Positions 7,529 through 16,565 of a stretch of DNA of 64,000 nucleotides are shown here, piece by piece. The position numbers and the translations under genes are program-made. Every line of letters begins with the position of its first letter. Positions within the stretch are counted from its first letter, which is position 1. This DNA comes from Microvirga rosea. Lineage in GTDB: Bacteria > Pseudomonadota > Alphaproteobacteria > Rhizobiales > Beijerinckiaceae. Below the pieces are notes generated by a model, which saw nothing but the letters and a program-made list of their open reading frames with translations, had not been told where the DNA came from and made no database searches. The stretch covers positions 425,705 through 489,704 of the forward strand of contig NZ_JAJDOP010000004.1 in NCBI RefSeq assembly GCF_020595095.1. Reading direction: 5' to 3'.

Positions 7529-8883
7529 AATTCAGCCGCGCCCTGAAGCATTCTCCGTTCGATCTCGCCATGCGCTGGCTCGGGCGGATCCTGCCGAAGG
7601 GTCTGTATGCGCGCTCGCTGATCATCATCATCGCGCCGATCGTGCTGTTGCAGTCGGTCGCCGCCTACGTGTTCATGGAACGGCACTGGCAGCTCGTGAC
7701 GCGGCGCCTGTCCTCCGCCGTCACGTCGGATATCGCGGCCCTCATCGACATCTACGAGAGTTATCCGCAGGATCGGGATGCGACGACGCTGGCCCGCATC
7801 GCGTCGGAACGCCTGCAGCTCGACGTGGATATCCTGCACGATACGGATCTGCCTCCCCCGGGCCCCAAACCGTTCTTTTCCATTCTCGACGAAGCCTTGT
7901 CGGAGGAGTTGCGGCGTCAGATCGACAGGCCGTACTGGATGGATACCGTCGGGCGCTCGAATTTCGTGGAGATCCGCGTCAAGCTTGATCCGACAACCGT
8001 CATGCGCGTTCTGACGCGCCGCAGCCAGGCCTATGCGTCGAACTCCCATATCTTCTTGGTGTGGATGGGTGGCTCGTCGCTGGTCCTGATGGGAATCGCG
8101 ATCCTGTTCCTGCGCAACCAAATCCGCCCGATTCTGCGCCTCGCGGAAGCGGCCGAGGCGCTCGGCAAAGGACGGGAAATCGAGTTCCGCCCGCGCGGCG
8201 CCCGCGAGGTCCGACAGGCCGGTCATTCATTCCTCGAGATGAAGCGGCGCATCGAGCGAAACATCGAGCAGCGCACCACCATGCTGAACGGCGTCAGCCA
8301 TGATCTGCGCACGATTCTCACCCGCTTCAAACTGTCCCTCGTGCTTCTGAAGCAGACGCCGGAGGTCGAGGACCTCAAACGCGACGTGGACGAGATGAGC
8401 CGCATGCTGGAAGGCTATCTGGCCTTCGCCCGGGGCGATACCGGCGAGCAGGCCGTCGCAACCGATCTGCGCCCGCTCCTCGAGGATCTCCAGACCGACG
8501 CCGAGCGCCAGGGCCACACGACAAGCCTCGACATCGTCGGCGATCCGATCGTCATCGTTCGTCCGGATGCCTTCCGGCGCCTCCTGTTCAACTTGGTCGC
8601 CAATGCGGCCCGGCACGGAGAAAAGATCCAGATCAGCGCCAATCACGAGACGCGCTGGCTCGTTCTTCATGTGGACGACGACGGACCGGGAATTCCCGCC
8701 GACCTGCGCGAGGAGGTTTTCAAGCCGTTCGTCCGGCTGGATGAAGCGCGCAATCAGGACGAGGGCGGCTCAGGTCTCGGCCTCGCCATCGCCCGCGATA
8801 TCGCCCGCTCGCACGGGGGCGATATTTCCTTGGGGGACAGCCCGCTCGGAGGACTGCGCGCGACGGTGCGTCTCCCAGCGTAA
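7525..8883 (+). CDS. EnvZ-like sensor histidine kinase
   Basis: 452 residues. There is a transmembrane helix at about 33-52 (SLIIIIAPIVLLQSVAAYVF), a periplasmic sensor of about 120 residues, a second helix near 175-195 (LVWMGGSSLVLMGIAILFL), then HAMP, the DHp helix with H259 in GVSHDLRTILTRFKL, and the ATPase domain (N box LVANAARHGE, G1 DDGPGIP, G2 GGSGLGLAIA). The usual Pro after HDLRT is Ile here. It overlaps the regulator gene by 4 nt. The signal is unknown; redox or envelope sensing would be a guess. Confidence 0.92.
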   Translation: MKFSRALKHSPFDLAMRWLGRILPKGLYARSLIIIIAPIVLLQSVAAYVFMERHWQLVTRRLSSAVTSDIAALIDIYESYPQDRDATTLARIASERLQLDVDILHDTDLPPPGPKPFFSILDEALSEELRRQIDRPYWMDTVGRSNFVEIRVKLDPTTVMRVLTRRSQAYASNSHIFLVWMGGSSLVLMGIAILFLRNQIRPILRLAEAAEALGKGREIEFRPRGAREVRQAGHSFLEMKRRIERNIEQRTTMLNGVSHDLRTILTRFKLSLVLLKQTPEVEDLKRDVDEMSRMLEGYLAFARGDTGEQAVATDLRPLLEDLQTDAERQGHTTSLDIVGDPIVIVRPDAFRRLLFNLVANAARHGEKIQISANHETRWLVLHVDDDGPGIPADLREEVFKPFVRLDEARNQDEGGSGLGLAIARDIARSHGGDISLGDSPLGGLRATVRLPA

Positions 8884-8894
8884 CGCGAGGCGCC

Positions 8895-9254
8895 TTAATA
8901 CAGCCGCCCGCCGACAGGCACATCCCGGTCGGGACGGATCAGCATCACGTCGCCATTCGGATCCGGGACGCCGAGCGTCAGAACCTCCGACATGAACGGA
9001 CCGATCTGCCGCGGAGGAAAATTGACGACCGCCAGAACCTGGCTGCCGACCAGGTCCTCCGGCGTATGGTTGATGGTGATCTGCGCGGACGAGCGCTTCG
9101 TGCCGATCTCTGGCCCGAAATCGATGGTGAGCTTGAATGCAGGTTTACGCGCCTGCGGGAAAGGCTCCGCAGCCACGATACGGCCGACGCGGATGTCGAC
9201 TTTCAAAAAGTCGTCGAACGAGATCTGCGCCGGTCGCGTGCTTGCCTGATCCAT
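8895..9254 (-). CDS. csaA: tRNA-binding domain protein, CsaA type
   Basis: 119 residues, all one OB-fold tRNA-binding domain related to the C-terminus of methionyl-tRNA synthetase. The signature stretches FLKVDIRVGRIVAAE, SSAQITINHTPEDL, VVNFPPRQIGPFMSEVLTLG and VMLIRPDRDVPVGG match CsaA closely. CsaA has been described as a chaperone linked to secretion in Bacillus and as a tRNA binder; the role here is not fixed. It is the last gene of a minus-strand run ybjN-proC-tetR-csaA with short gaps. Confidence 0.9.
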   Translation of the reverse strand: MDQASTRPAQISFDDFLKVDIRVGRIVAAEPFPQARKPAFKLTIDFGPEIGTKRSSAQITINHTPEDLVGSQVLAVVNFPPRQIGPFMSEVLTLGVPDPNGDVMLIRPDRDVPVGGRLY

Positions 9255-9280
9255 GAATGTCCTGCCCTTGTCGAGGAATG

Positions 9281-9979
9281 CTAGATGGCGGCAGCCGGAT
9301 TGCTGGCCTCGCCGTCATCCTTGCGCTTCGTGTAGCTTCTGGCCGAGCGGCGGTTTTCCATCAGGGCTCGGCCGGCGGCGCGGAACGGAGCGGTCAGCCG
9401 GCGCACGTCCTCCGCGCGTTCCAGGATCCTCTCGCCCCGACGCAGTTCCCGGTCGAGCCGGGCCATGGTCTTGGCCATCGCCGGATCGTCGTCCTCGAGC
9501 CAGGTCCGCAGGGTGTTGGCGTAAACCAGCGCCGCACCCTGGATCTTGAGCGTGCCGAGCGGGCCTTCCGTGGAAATCCCGGCGGCCGCGAGCATGAAGC
9601 GCTGGGAATTGAGCGCTTCCCGGTTCAAGGCCGCCAGGGCGAAGGGATCGAACTGCAGATCGCGCATGATGGTGCGAAGAGCGCTCTTGTAAGGGGCCAG
9701 AGCATCGAAGCGGCGCATGAACACATCGAAAATGCGCTCCCGTGCAGGCTCCTGGGCCAGGTCTTCGGTGGTTCCCTCCAGGACTTCCTTGTCGACCTGA
9801 CGGGACAAGGCGCCGAGTACGGCACCCTTGGACGGAAAGAGGTCACGGAACTCCGCAAGGGACAGGTTGGCGGCCCGCGCCACATCGGCGATCTCGATCT
9901 CATCCCACCGCCGCTGAGCGGCAAGACCCATCAGGGCGTCGATAACTGCTTTGCGCTTGGATGAGACGTCCGCCGCCAT
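9281..9979 (-). CDS. TetR-family regulator
   Basis: 232 residues. The N-terminal helix-turn-helix spans roughly residues 10-55 (KAVIDALMGLAAQRRWDEI, then VARAANLSLAEFRDLFPSKGAVL), with a helical C-terminal ligand or dimer domain. An AGGAGGT-like site lies upstream (complement of ACCTCC near 9987). It sits between proC and csaA on the same strand, 59 nt after proC, so it may be co-transcribed rather than a local repressor. The ligand is unknown. Confidence 0.85.
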   Translation of the reverse strand: MAADVSSKRKAVIDALMGLAAQRRWDEIEIADVARAANLSLAEFRDLFPSKGAVLGALSRQVDKEVLEGTTEDLAQEPARERIFDVFMRRFDALAPYKSALRTIMRDLQFDPFALAALNREALNSQRFMLAAAGISTEGPLGTLKIQGAALVYANTLRTWLEDDDPAMAKTMARLDRELRRGERILERAEDVRRLTAPFRAAGRALMENRRSARSYTKRKDDGEASNPAAAI

Positions 9980-10038
9980 GGCAACCTCCTGGCCGTGAAT
10001 GGTACCTTGAAGCTAATGTAGGTTGCGCGCGCGCTTCG

Positions 10039-10866
10039 TCAGCCTGCCAGCTCCTCCGCACGCGTCTTTGCCGCAGCGACGGTGCTTTTCATCAGCGCCT
10101 TCAGGCCGCCGGGATCCGCCATGAGGACCTGCAGTCCGGCCGCCGTCGTGCCGCCGGGCGAGGTGACGTTCTGGCGGAGGGTTTCCGGCGACAATTCGCT
10201 CTGGAAAAGGAGCTCCCCCGCTCCTGTGACCGTGGCCCGGGCAAGCCGCTGCGCCAGATCCGCCGGCAGCCCCGCGGCGATCCCGGCTTCCGCGAGACAT
10301 TCCACCAGATGAAAGACATAAGCCGGCCCGGAGCCGGACAAGGCCGTCACTGCATCGATGAGGTCCTCCGAGGGGAGCCACTCGACTACGCCGACGCTTT
10401 TCAGCAGGTTGTCGGCGACGAGGCGCTGGGCCTCCGAAACATCGTCGCTCGCGGCGGCCCCGGTGGCGCCGCGCCCGATGCTGGCGGGCAGATTGGGCAT
10501 GGCCCGCACGACGGCATGGGCCGCAGGCAGCCGCTTGCGCAGATCACCGATGGTTTTGCCCGCAAGGATCGACACGATCAGCGTTTGCGGCCCAACAAGC
10601 CTGTTCAGGTCCTTGGCCGCGTCATCCAGCAGCTGTGGCTTTACGGCGAGAACCAGAACCTCCGGCGGCCGAGGCGCGGCAGGATTGAGAGCGATGCCCC
10701 GATCCCTGCAAAGGCGCTCCATGTCCTCGGACGGACGAGGATCGAGGATGGTGACGCCCGCCGGCGGCATTCCCTGAGCGAGCCATCCTTCCAGCATGGC
10801 GCCGCCCATCTTCCCCGCACCCAGCAAAACGAGAGAGGACGGCAGGTGCGATACGGATACGGACAT
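10039..10866 (-). CDS. proC: Pyrroline-5-carboxylate reductase
   Basis: 275 residues, standard length. It reduces pyrroline-5-carboxylate to proline with NAD(P)H. The Rossmann motif is LLGAGKMGGAMLEGW (about 14-28), followed by LAVKPQLLDDAAKDL, MPNLPASIGRGATGA, and the C-terminal signature ALSGSGPAYVFHLVECLAEAGIA (catalytic/dimer domain) and VTSPGGTTAAGLQVL. It lies 68 nt after the YbjN gene and just before tetR. Confidence 0.95.
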   Translation of the reverse strand: MSVSVSHLPSSLVLLGAGKMGGAMLEGWLAQGMPPAGVTILDPRPSEDMERLCRDRGIALNPAAPRPPEVLVLAVKPQLLDDAAKDLNRLVGPQTLIVSILAGKTIGDLRKRLPAAHAVVRAMPNLPASIGRGATGAAASDDVSEAQRLVADNLLKSVGVVEWLPSEDLIDAVTALSGSGPAYVFHLVECLAEAGIAAGLPADLAQRLARATVTGAGELLFQSELSPETLRQNVTSPGGTTAAGLQVLMADPGGLKALMKSTVAAAKTRAEELAG

Positions 10867-10934
10867 GGAGGAGCCTTCAAGATGTTGCGGGCCCGAAATC
10901 TAGCGATCCCGGAGCCTCGCTGTCGAGGGCGGGC

Positions 10935-11435
10935 TCAGGCCTCGCCTTCCGTTTCGAACAAAACCGCGTCGAGGGCTTCCTTGGGGGATTTTCCGGCCCA
11001 TACGACGAACTGGAAGGATTGGAAGTAGCGCTCACAGGCCTCCGCAGCGACGCGCAGCATGGTCTCGCACTGTCCGTGGGTCGGATCGGCTCCGCCCGCC
11101 AAAAGCAGGGCATGCCGGAACATCACGACGTTTTCCTTGCTCCAGAGATCGAAATGACCGACCCAGAGCTGCTCGTTGATGCGGGAAATGAGCTGGAGGA
11201 CATCCTGGCGGCGCCGGTCCGGCACCTTCAGGTCGAAAGCGCAGGCGACATGAAGCGCCTCGACATCCTCGATCCAGGTAAAAGCAACGTGGTAATCGGC
11301 CCATTTACCGGAGACCGAAACCGACATCTCGTCAGCTTCGGCGCGATCGAAGATCCAGTCACGGAGGGAAGCCAGCCGCTCGACAACATCGAGCGGATGT
11401 TCCTGCCGATCAATTTCGATGTGAAGCTGAGACAT
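10935..11435 (-). CDS. YbjN domain-containing protein
   Basis: 166 residues from the ATG at 11435 (MSQLHIEIDRQEHPLD), which has a GGAAC site upstream; a longer frame to 11480 has a less natural N-terminus. The sequence (RLASLRDWIFDRAEADEMSV, LQLISRINEQLWVGHFDLWS, VVMFRHALLLAGGADP) fits the YbjN / bacterial sensory transduction regulator family, an alpha-beta fold related to type III secretion chaperones. No enzyme activity is known. It leads the ybjN-proC-tetR-csaA run; a YbjN-proC neighbourhood is common in Rhizobiales. Confidence 0.85.
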   Translation of the reverse strand: MSQLHIEIDRQEHPLDVVERLASLRDWIFDRAEADEMSVSVSGKWADYHVAFTWIEDVEALHVACAFDLKVPDRRRQDVLQLISRINEQLWVGHFDLWSKENVVMFRHALLLAGGADPTHGQCETMLRVAAEACERYFQSFQFVVWAGKSPKEALDAVLFETEGEA

Positions 11436-11675
11436 TATCGTTCCATGAAATCTTGCCTGAATTATGCAAAGCACAACCAAGCAATGTCGTAACGTAAACT
11501 CGCATCAATTGTGGTTACCACTTCCGAATACATTCGATAACCGGAAGCTTTTCCCAAGTCGAAGCGAATCAACTCATGGATCGACAGTCTTAGATTTTGA
11601 CTCCCGTCACAATGCGTCTGTCTGACCTTGTCCACAACAGGTGGCCCTGCGTCATCGACAAGGCTGTGGACGGCG

Positions 11676-11951
11676 TCACGCGGCCGGATTCTGAGGCGAG
11701 GTTTCGCCTAGCTTCGCCTCCAGGGTGGCAATCCGTGCCGCGAGGCGCTCGTTCTCCGCCCGGGCTTCAGACACCATCTCGCGAAGAACCTCGACCTCCT
11801 CGCGGGTCGCCACATCCATATCCTGGATAAAACGCTCGATCTGGCTCTTGACCACGCCCTCGACCTCTCGCCTTACGCCCTGGGCCGCACCGGCGGCATC
11901 TGTCGCGAGGCGGGCAAGTTCATCAAAAAGCCGGTTGGAGCTCTGAGTCAT
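11676..11951 (-). CDS. ubiK: UbiK/YqiC-type accessory factor (BMFP domain)
   Basis: 91 residues from the ATG at 11951, chosen for its GGAAAG ribosome site. The family pattern is clear: an amphipathic N-terminal half (NRLFDELARLATDAAGAAQGVRREVEG), a middle VKSQIERFIQDMDVATREEVEVL, and a C-terminal coiled coil (ARAENERLAARIATLEAKLGE). UbiK assists ubiquinone biosynthesis under aerobic growth in Enterobacteria, binding lipids or membranes; the role here is by homology. It diverges from lgt, sharing a 137-bp promoter region. Confidence 0.88.
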   Translation of the reverse strand: MTQSSNRLFDELARLATDAAGAAQGVRREVEGVVKSQIERFIQDMDVATREEVEVLREMVSEARAENERLAARIATLEAKLGETSPQNPAA

Positions 11952-12088
11952 GGGTCTTTCCGTGATCATAAGGGCGGACAGGAATGCCGCATGGGCTCAC
12001 ACATGGGCGCTTTCGCCGCCGACCGCAACAGGGTTGACGATCCCGGCTTTGACGGTCCAATGGCAGAAAACGCACCAAGGCTTCCCGA

Positions 12089-12955
12089 ATGCCTCTTTCC
12101 GGCCTCGCCTTCCCTCTTATCGATCCGATTGCCTTCTCGATCGGCCCCTTTGCGGTTCGCTGGTACGCCTTGGCCTATGTGGTCGGGCTTCTGGGAGGCT
12201 GGTTCTATGCGAAGCGCCTTGCGGCCCGGGCGGACCTCTGGACGCCCTCGCCCCAGCCGAAGCCGGTGGATATCGATGACCTGATCGTCTGGGTCGCGTT
12301 CGGCGTCGTCCTCGGCGGCCGGATCGGGTACGTCCTTTTCTACAACCTGGGCGCCTATCTGGCTCACCCGCTCGAAATCTTCGCCGTCTGGCGCGGCGGC
12401 ATGTCGTTTCACGGCGGCTTCCTGGGTGCGGCCCTGGCCATCGTGCTTTTCGCCCGCTCTCGCGGCCTGAACGCCCTGACGCTCCTCGACCTTGCGTCGA
12501 CGGTCGCGCCGATCGGCCTGTTCTTCGGCCGTATCGCCAACTTCATCAACGGCGAATTGTGGGGGCGTCCGGCTCCAGACTTTGCGTACGCCATCGTGTT
12601 TCCCCATGGCGGGCCGATCCCCAGGCATCCGAGCCAGCTCTACGAGGCCTTTGCCGAGGGGCTGGTCCTGTTCATCGTGATGGCGATCGCCGTCCGCCGC
12701 TTCGGCTTCCGCCGCCCCGGCCTCCTCGGAGGGATCTTCCTTCTCGGTTACGCGGTGGCGCGGATCGGCTGCGAGTTCTTCCGCGAACCGGACGAGCAGC
12801 TGGGCTTCCTGTTCGGCACCTCGGTTCCGTTCCTTGAAGGCGGCATCACGATGGGAATGGTTCTGTCCGTCCCCATGGCGCTTGCCGGAATCGTGACGAT
12901 TGCCCTTGCGGTGCGGGGCCTGACCCGCCCCTCGACCGCTGCAAAGCCCGCGTGA
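12089..12955 (+). CDS. lgt: Prolipoprotein diacylglyceryl transferase
   Basis: 288 residues with about seven membrane helices. It transfers diacylglycerol from phosphatidylglycerol to the lipobox Cys of prolipoproteins in the inner membrane, the first step of lipoprotein maturation. Typical stretches are IGPFAVRWYALAYVVGL, GRIGYVLFYNL, WRGGMSFHGGFLG and the Lgt signature GRIANFINGELWGRP, with a C-terminal ARIGCEFFREPD. Its stop overlaps the GTG of the next gene by 4 nt. Likely substrates in this window are the lipoproteins at 19370 and 26235. Confidence 0.96.
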   Translation: MPLSGLAFPLIDPIAFSIGPFAVRWYALAYVVGLLGGWFYAKRLAARADLWTPSPQPKPVDIDDLIVWVAFGVVLGGRIGYVLFYNLGAYLAHPLEIFAVWRGGMSFHGGFLGAALAIVLFARSRGLNALTLLDLASTVAPIGLFFGRIANFINGELWGRPAPDFAYAIVFPHGGPIPRHPSQLYEAFAEGLVLFIVMAIAVRRFGFRRPGLLGGIFLLGYAVARIGCEFFREPDEQLGFLFGTSVPFLEGGITMGMVLSVPMALAGIVTIALAVRGLTRPSTAAKPA

Positions 12956-14037
12956 CCGCCTTCGCCGATACCCTGCGCAGCCTGATCGCCCTGGAGGGGC
13001 CGATCACGGTCGAGCGCTACATGGGCCTTTGCCTCGCCCATTATTACGGAACCCGGGATCCGCTTGGACAAAGGGGCGACTTCACGACGGCGCCGGAGAT
13101 CAGCCAGATGTTCGGAGAGCTGATCGGCCTCTGGATGCTGGAGGTCTGGCATGGGATGGGACGCCCCGAGCGAATCCGGCTCGTCGAGCTCGGCCCCGGA
13201 CGCGGCACCCTGATGGCGGATCTTCTGCGGGCCGCGCGCCTCATGCCGGACTTTCTCGCGGCGACCTCGGTCCATCTGGTGGAAACAAGCCCCGTTCTTC
13301 GAGAGCGCCAGAAGGCCGCCCTGGCCCAGTCGGGCACCGCCGTGACCTGGCATGACAGTTTCGACGATGTCCCCGGGGGACCTCTTCTGGTTGTCGCCAA
13401 CGAGTTTTTCGACGCGCTGCCGGTCAGGCAATTTCTGGCAACGGACCGGGGCTGGTGCGAGCGCCTGGTCGGCCTCGACGGAGAAAGCCTGACCTTCGGC
13501 CTGAAGCCCGATCCGGAACGCGGCCTCGGCAATCCGATCAGGCGGGGCGATGTGCTGGAATGGCCGGCGGTCGCCCAGTCCCTCGTGCGAAGCCTGGCAC
13601 AATGGATGGCGCGGGAGAGCGGCGCCGCGCTGATCATCGACTACGGCTATTGGGGGCCGGCCTTCCGGGACACGCTCCAGGCGATCAAGGGGCATAGCTA
13701 CGCCGATCCTCTCACCGAGCCCGGCGAGGCGGACCTGACGACTCATGTGGACTTCCACCGCCTTGCGGAAACCGCCCTGCGCGAGAACGGCCGTGTGTAC
13801 GGCATGGCCACCCAGGGGGATTTTCTTGAAGCGCTCGGCATCACGGCGCGGGCCTCCTCTCTCAGGCAGCGGGCGACACCGGCGCAGGCCGATGCCATCG
13901 ACAAGGCCCTGGCGCGGCTGACGGAACGTGGCGCGAAGGGCATGGGGGAGCTCTTTAAGGTTTTGGCCCTAAGTCATTCCGGCCTCGAGACCGTTCCTGG
14001 ATTGGCCCTCCACCCCCTCTCCCCGGCAAGGACCTGA
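12952..14037 (+). CDS. SAM-dependent methyltransferase, MidA/NDUFAF7-like
   Basis: 361 residues from a GTG that overlaps the lgt stop (GTGA), pointing to translational coupling. The pattern fits the DUF185/MidA family: GPITVERYMGLCLAHYYG, GDFTTAPEISQMFGELIGLW, the SAM site RLVELGPGRGTLMADLLRAA, NEFFDALPVRQF, and LIIDYGYWGP. NDUFAF7 methylates an arginine of a complex I subunit and is needed for complex I assembly; a bacterial counterpart role is plausible. It links in order with lgt and pgeF. Confidence 0.9.
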   Translation: MTAFADTLRSLIALEGPITVERYMGLCLAHYYGTRDPLGQRGDFTTAPEISQMFGELIGLWMLEVWHGMGRPERIRLVELGPGRGTLMADLLRAARLMPDFLAATSVHLVETSPVLRERQKAALAQSGTAVTWHDSFDDVPGGPLLVVANEFFDALPVRQFLATDRGWCERLVGLDGESLTFGLKPDPERGLGNPIRRGDVLEWPAVAQSLVRSLAQWMARESGAALIIDYGYWGPAFRDTLQAIKGHSYADPLTEPGEADLTTHVDFHRLAETALRENGRVYGMATQGDFLEALGITARASSLRQRATPAQADAIDKALARLTERGAKGMGELFKVLALSHSGLETVPGLALHPLSPART

Positions 14038-14042
14038 AGCTC

Positions 14043-14819
14043 ATGTTCGTCGAAGCCCCCGAACTCGCCACCTATCCCAATCTGAAGCATGCCTTCTTCA
14101 CCCGGGAGGGCGGCGTATCCGAAGGGCTCTATGCATCCTTGAACGGCGGCCTCGGATCGTCCGACGACCCGGAAAAGGTTCGTGAGAACCGGCGGCGCAT
14201 GGCGGAGGAACTGGAGGTCGAGCCCGATGCCCTGGTGAGTGTTCATCAGGTCCATTCTCCGGACGCGGTCGTGGTCGACGGCCCCTGGGCCGGCCAGCGG
14301 CCCAAGGCGGACGCCATGGTGACGGCTGTCCCGGGAATTGCCCTCGGCATCACCACGGCCGATTGCGGTCCGGTTCTGTTTGCAGATCCCCATGTGGGGA
14401 TCATCGGCGCGGCTCATGCCGGGTGGCGGGGTGCGTTCACGGGGATTCTCGAGGCGACCCTCGAGGCGATGGTGAACCTCGGCGCGCGGCGGGACAAGAT
14501 CGTGGCGGTGCTCGGCCCCACGATCAGCCAGGGGGCCTACGAGGTCGGTGGGGATTTCCGGGCGCGCTTCCTGGAACAGGACCCGCAGAACGAGAGCTTT
14601 TTCATCCCCAGCGAACGCCCGGACCATGCCATGTTCGACCTGCCCGGCTATATCGGCCGGAGGCTGGAAAAGGCCGGGATCGGGGAGTTCGCCAATCTGG
14701 GCCTGTGCACCTACGCAAACGAGGAGCATTTCTTCAGCTACCGGCGCTCCACTCAGCGCAATGAGCCGGATTACGGCCGGCTGATCTCGGCGATCACGCT
14801 CATTCCATCATACCTGTAA
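14043..14819 (+). CDS. pgeF: Peptidoglycan editing factor PgeF (laccase-domain, YfiH)
   Basis: 258 residues. The family's metal-binding residues are visible in VHQVHSPDAVVV, TTADCGPVLF and GAAHAGWRGAFTGI, with a late NLGLCTYANEEHFFSYRR. In E. coli the protein removes wrongly incorporated L-Ser from peptidoglycan precursors; relatives have also been described as purine nucleoside hydrolases or polyphenol oxidases. It is the third gene of the lgt operon. Its last 20 nt overlap the end of the convergent dehydrogenase gene. Confidence 0.92.
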   Translation: MFVEAPELATYPNLKHAFFTREGGVSEGLYASLNGGLGSSDDPEKVRENRRRMAEELEVEPDALVSVHQVHSPDAVVVDGPWAGQRPKADAMVTAVPGIALGITTADCGPVLFADPHVGIIGAAHAGWRGAFTGILEATLEAMVNLGARRDKIVAVLGPTISQGAYEVGGDFRARFLEQDPQNESFFIPSERPDHAMFDLPGYIGRRLEKAGIGEFANLGLCTYANEEHFFSYRRSTQRNEPDYGRLISAITLIPSYL

Positions 14820-15579
14820 CGTCGGGGGTTTCCCAGGCGAGGTGCTGTCCCCCGTCCACGGCGATCATCTGGCCGGTGACGCTCTGGGCACGGACCAGAT
14901 ACATCAGGGCGTCCGCGATATCGTCCGGAGTACTGCCCCGGCGGAGAAGCAGAGCCTCGGTCTGCTTGGCGAAATCCGCCTCCGCCTGTCTCGTGTTCGC
15001 CAAGGTGGGGCCCGGGCCGATGGCATTGACCCGGATGTGCGGGGCCAAGGCCTGCGCCATCGTCCGGGTTGCGCTGTAGAGAGCGGATTTCGTGAGCGAA
15101 TAGGAAAAGAACTGCGGCGTCGGCTTCCACACCCGCTGGTCGACGATGTTGACGATCAGACCCTTTGCGCCGTTCGGCATCTGACGAGCAAAGTCCCCCG
15201 CCAGAAAAGCCGGCGCCCGCAGGTTGACCGCGAAGTGCCGGTCCCAGCGTTCCGGAGACAGGGTCAGAACCTCATCCGGCTCGAATTCCGACGCGCTGTT
15301 CACCAGAAGCGTCAAAGGTCCGATGGCGGTGCTTGCGGCAGCCAACAGACGAGCGACGGCGTGGAAATCCGAAAGGTCGGCCTGGACGACGCTGGCGCTC
15401 CCGCCGTTCTGACGGATCGCATCGGCAAGGGTTTCGGCTTCGTCCGTGGAACGGTTGCAATGGATGGCGACCGCGAACCCCTCCGCCGCGAGCCTTTCCA
15501 CAAGACGCCGCCCGATCCGCCGCGCCCCACCGGTCACCAGCGCCGCCTCCCTCTTTATAGCATCTTGACGTGAGCTCAC
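14800..15579 (-). CDS. Short-chain dehydrogenase/reductase, pteridine reductase-like
   Basis: 259 residues. The NADP-binding motif is ALVTGGARRIGRRLVERLA, where the Arg pair favours NADPH; NSASEF replaces the usual NNAG; the catalytic YxxxK is YSLTKSAL; and the C-terminus has NAIGPGPTLAN and VTGQMIAVDGGQHL. The TGGARRIG start and NSAS motif are like FolM/PTR1 pteridine reductases, which make tetrahydrofolate or tetrahydromonapterin. The exact substrate is not proven. It is convergent with pgeF and overlaps its tail. Confidence 0.86.
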   Translation of the reverse strand: MSSRQDAIKREAALVTGGARRIGRRLVERLAAEGFAVAIHCNRSTDEAETLADAIRQNGGSASVVQADLSDFHAVARLLAAASTAIGPLTLLVNSASEFEPDEVLTLSPERWDRHFAVNLRAPAFLAGDFARQMPNGAKGLIVNIVDQRVWKPTPQFFSYSLTKSALYSATRTMAQALAPHIRVNAIGPGPTLANTRQAEADFAKQTEALLLRRGSTPDDIADALMYLVRAQSVTGQMIAVDGGQHLAWETPDVTGMME

Positions 15580-15852
15580 CGGAGAACTCTCCTCACTTTG
15601 GGCCCAAAATCACATTTCATCACTGCGTCTCGAACAAACTGGGCCGTCAAGCGTTTTGGGGATCAGGGGATGCCAAGGGGAAACAACAAGGCAGCTTCTG
15701 CCACATTGCTGTCACAGTGCCTTTCGGCGTTGTGGTGGACAAGTCACAGTCCTCACGAGGCTCTTACCCTATAAAGGATCCGTAGTCTGGCTCGGTCCGA
15801 GTCAATTGTGTGTTTGTGAATCGGGACCGGGAACGTCGAATAGGAAAGTATC

Positions 15853-16539
15853 ATGAAAAAATTCCTTCTAGCCAGTGTGGCCCTTTTCGGTTTTGCCGGT
15901 GCTGCCTCCGCGGCGGATCTTCCCGCACGCGCTGCTCCCCCGGCTCCTATCGTTGCGGCGGTTCCGATCTTCACCTGGACCGGCTTCTACGTCGGTGTGA
16001 ACGCCGGTTACGGCTGGAACACCAACAACAACGATCCGTTCTTCTATGATCCGCTGGTCGGATATTACGGCGGTGACAGCGGCAGCGACGGCGGCTTCGT
16101 CGGTGGTGGCCAGGTTGGCTACAACTACCAGATCGGCCAGTTCGTCATCGGTGTCGAAGGCGACGTTCAGTTCGCCGACCGCGGCGGCAGCAACCGCCTG
16201 CTCTATAGCCCGACCATCGGCTACTACTACGGCGGCAACGACTCCGACGATTGGTTCGGCACCGTCCGCGCCCGCGCCGGCTTTGCCTTCGATCGCGCGC
16301 TCATCTACGCCACCGGCGGTTTTGCCTTCAACGGCGATAACGGCGGCTGGGCCCTTGGTGGCGGTCTCGAATACGCCTTCACGAACAACCTGACCGCGAA
16401 GATCGAAGGTCTGTACGTGAACATCGACACGGGCAACAACAACAGCATCTACGGCCTCGGCTACTATGGCGGCGGCCGCAACAAGGATGAGTTCGGTGTT
16501 GTCCGCGCCGGTCTGAACTACAAGTTCTCGACCTACTAA
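15853..16539 (+). CDS. Outer membrane beta-barrel protein, Omp25/31 type
   Basis: 228 residues. A classic signal peptide (MKKFLLASVALFGFAGAASA, then ADLPAR) is followed by the Rhizobiales hallmark FTWTGFYVGVNAGYGWN and an eight-stranded barrel rich in Gly, Tyr and Asn, ending in alternating hydrophobic residues (VVRAGLNYKFSTY) with a final aromatic. Brucella Omp25/Omp31 relatives are abundant structural surface proteins. A TATAAA near 15772 may be its -10, giving a moderately long leader. A strong terminator follows. Confidence 0.93.
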   Translation: MKKFLLASVALFGFAGAASAADLPARAAPPAPIVAAVPIFTWTGFYVGVNAGYGWNTNNNDPFFYDPLVGYYGGDSGSDGGFVGGGQVGYNYQIGQFVIGVEGDVQFADRGGSNRLLYSPTIGYYYGGNDSDDWFGTVRARAGFAFDRALIYATGGFAFNGDNGGWALGGGLEYAFTNNLTAKIEGLYVNIDTGNNNSIYGLGYYGGGRNKDEFGVVRAGLNYKFSTY

Positions 16540-16565
16540 GACTGATCTGCCACGGCAGAAACAAG

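Noticed and set aside
11501..11560. Short palindrome GTGGTTACCAC and a 6-bp dyad near it
   Set aside because: Too short and no clear gene start is positioned by them; likely chance.
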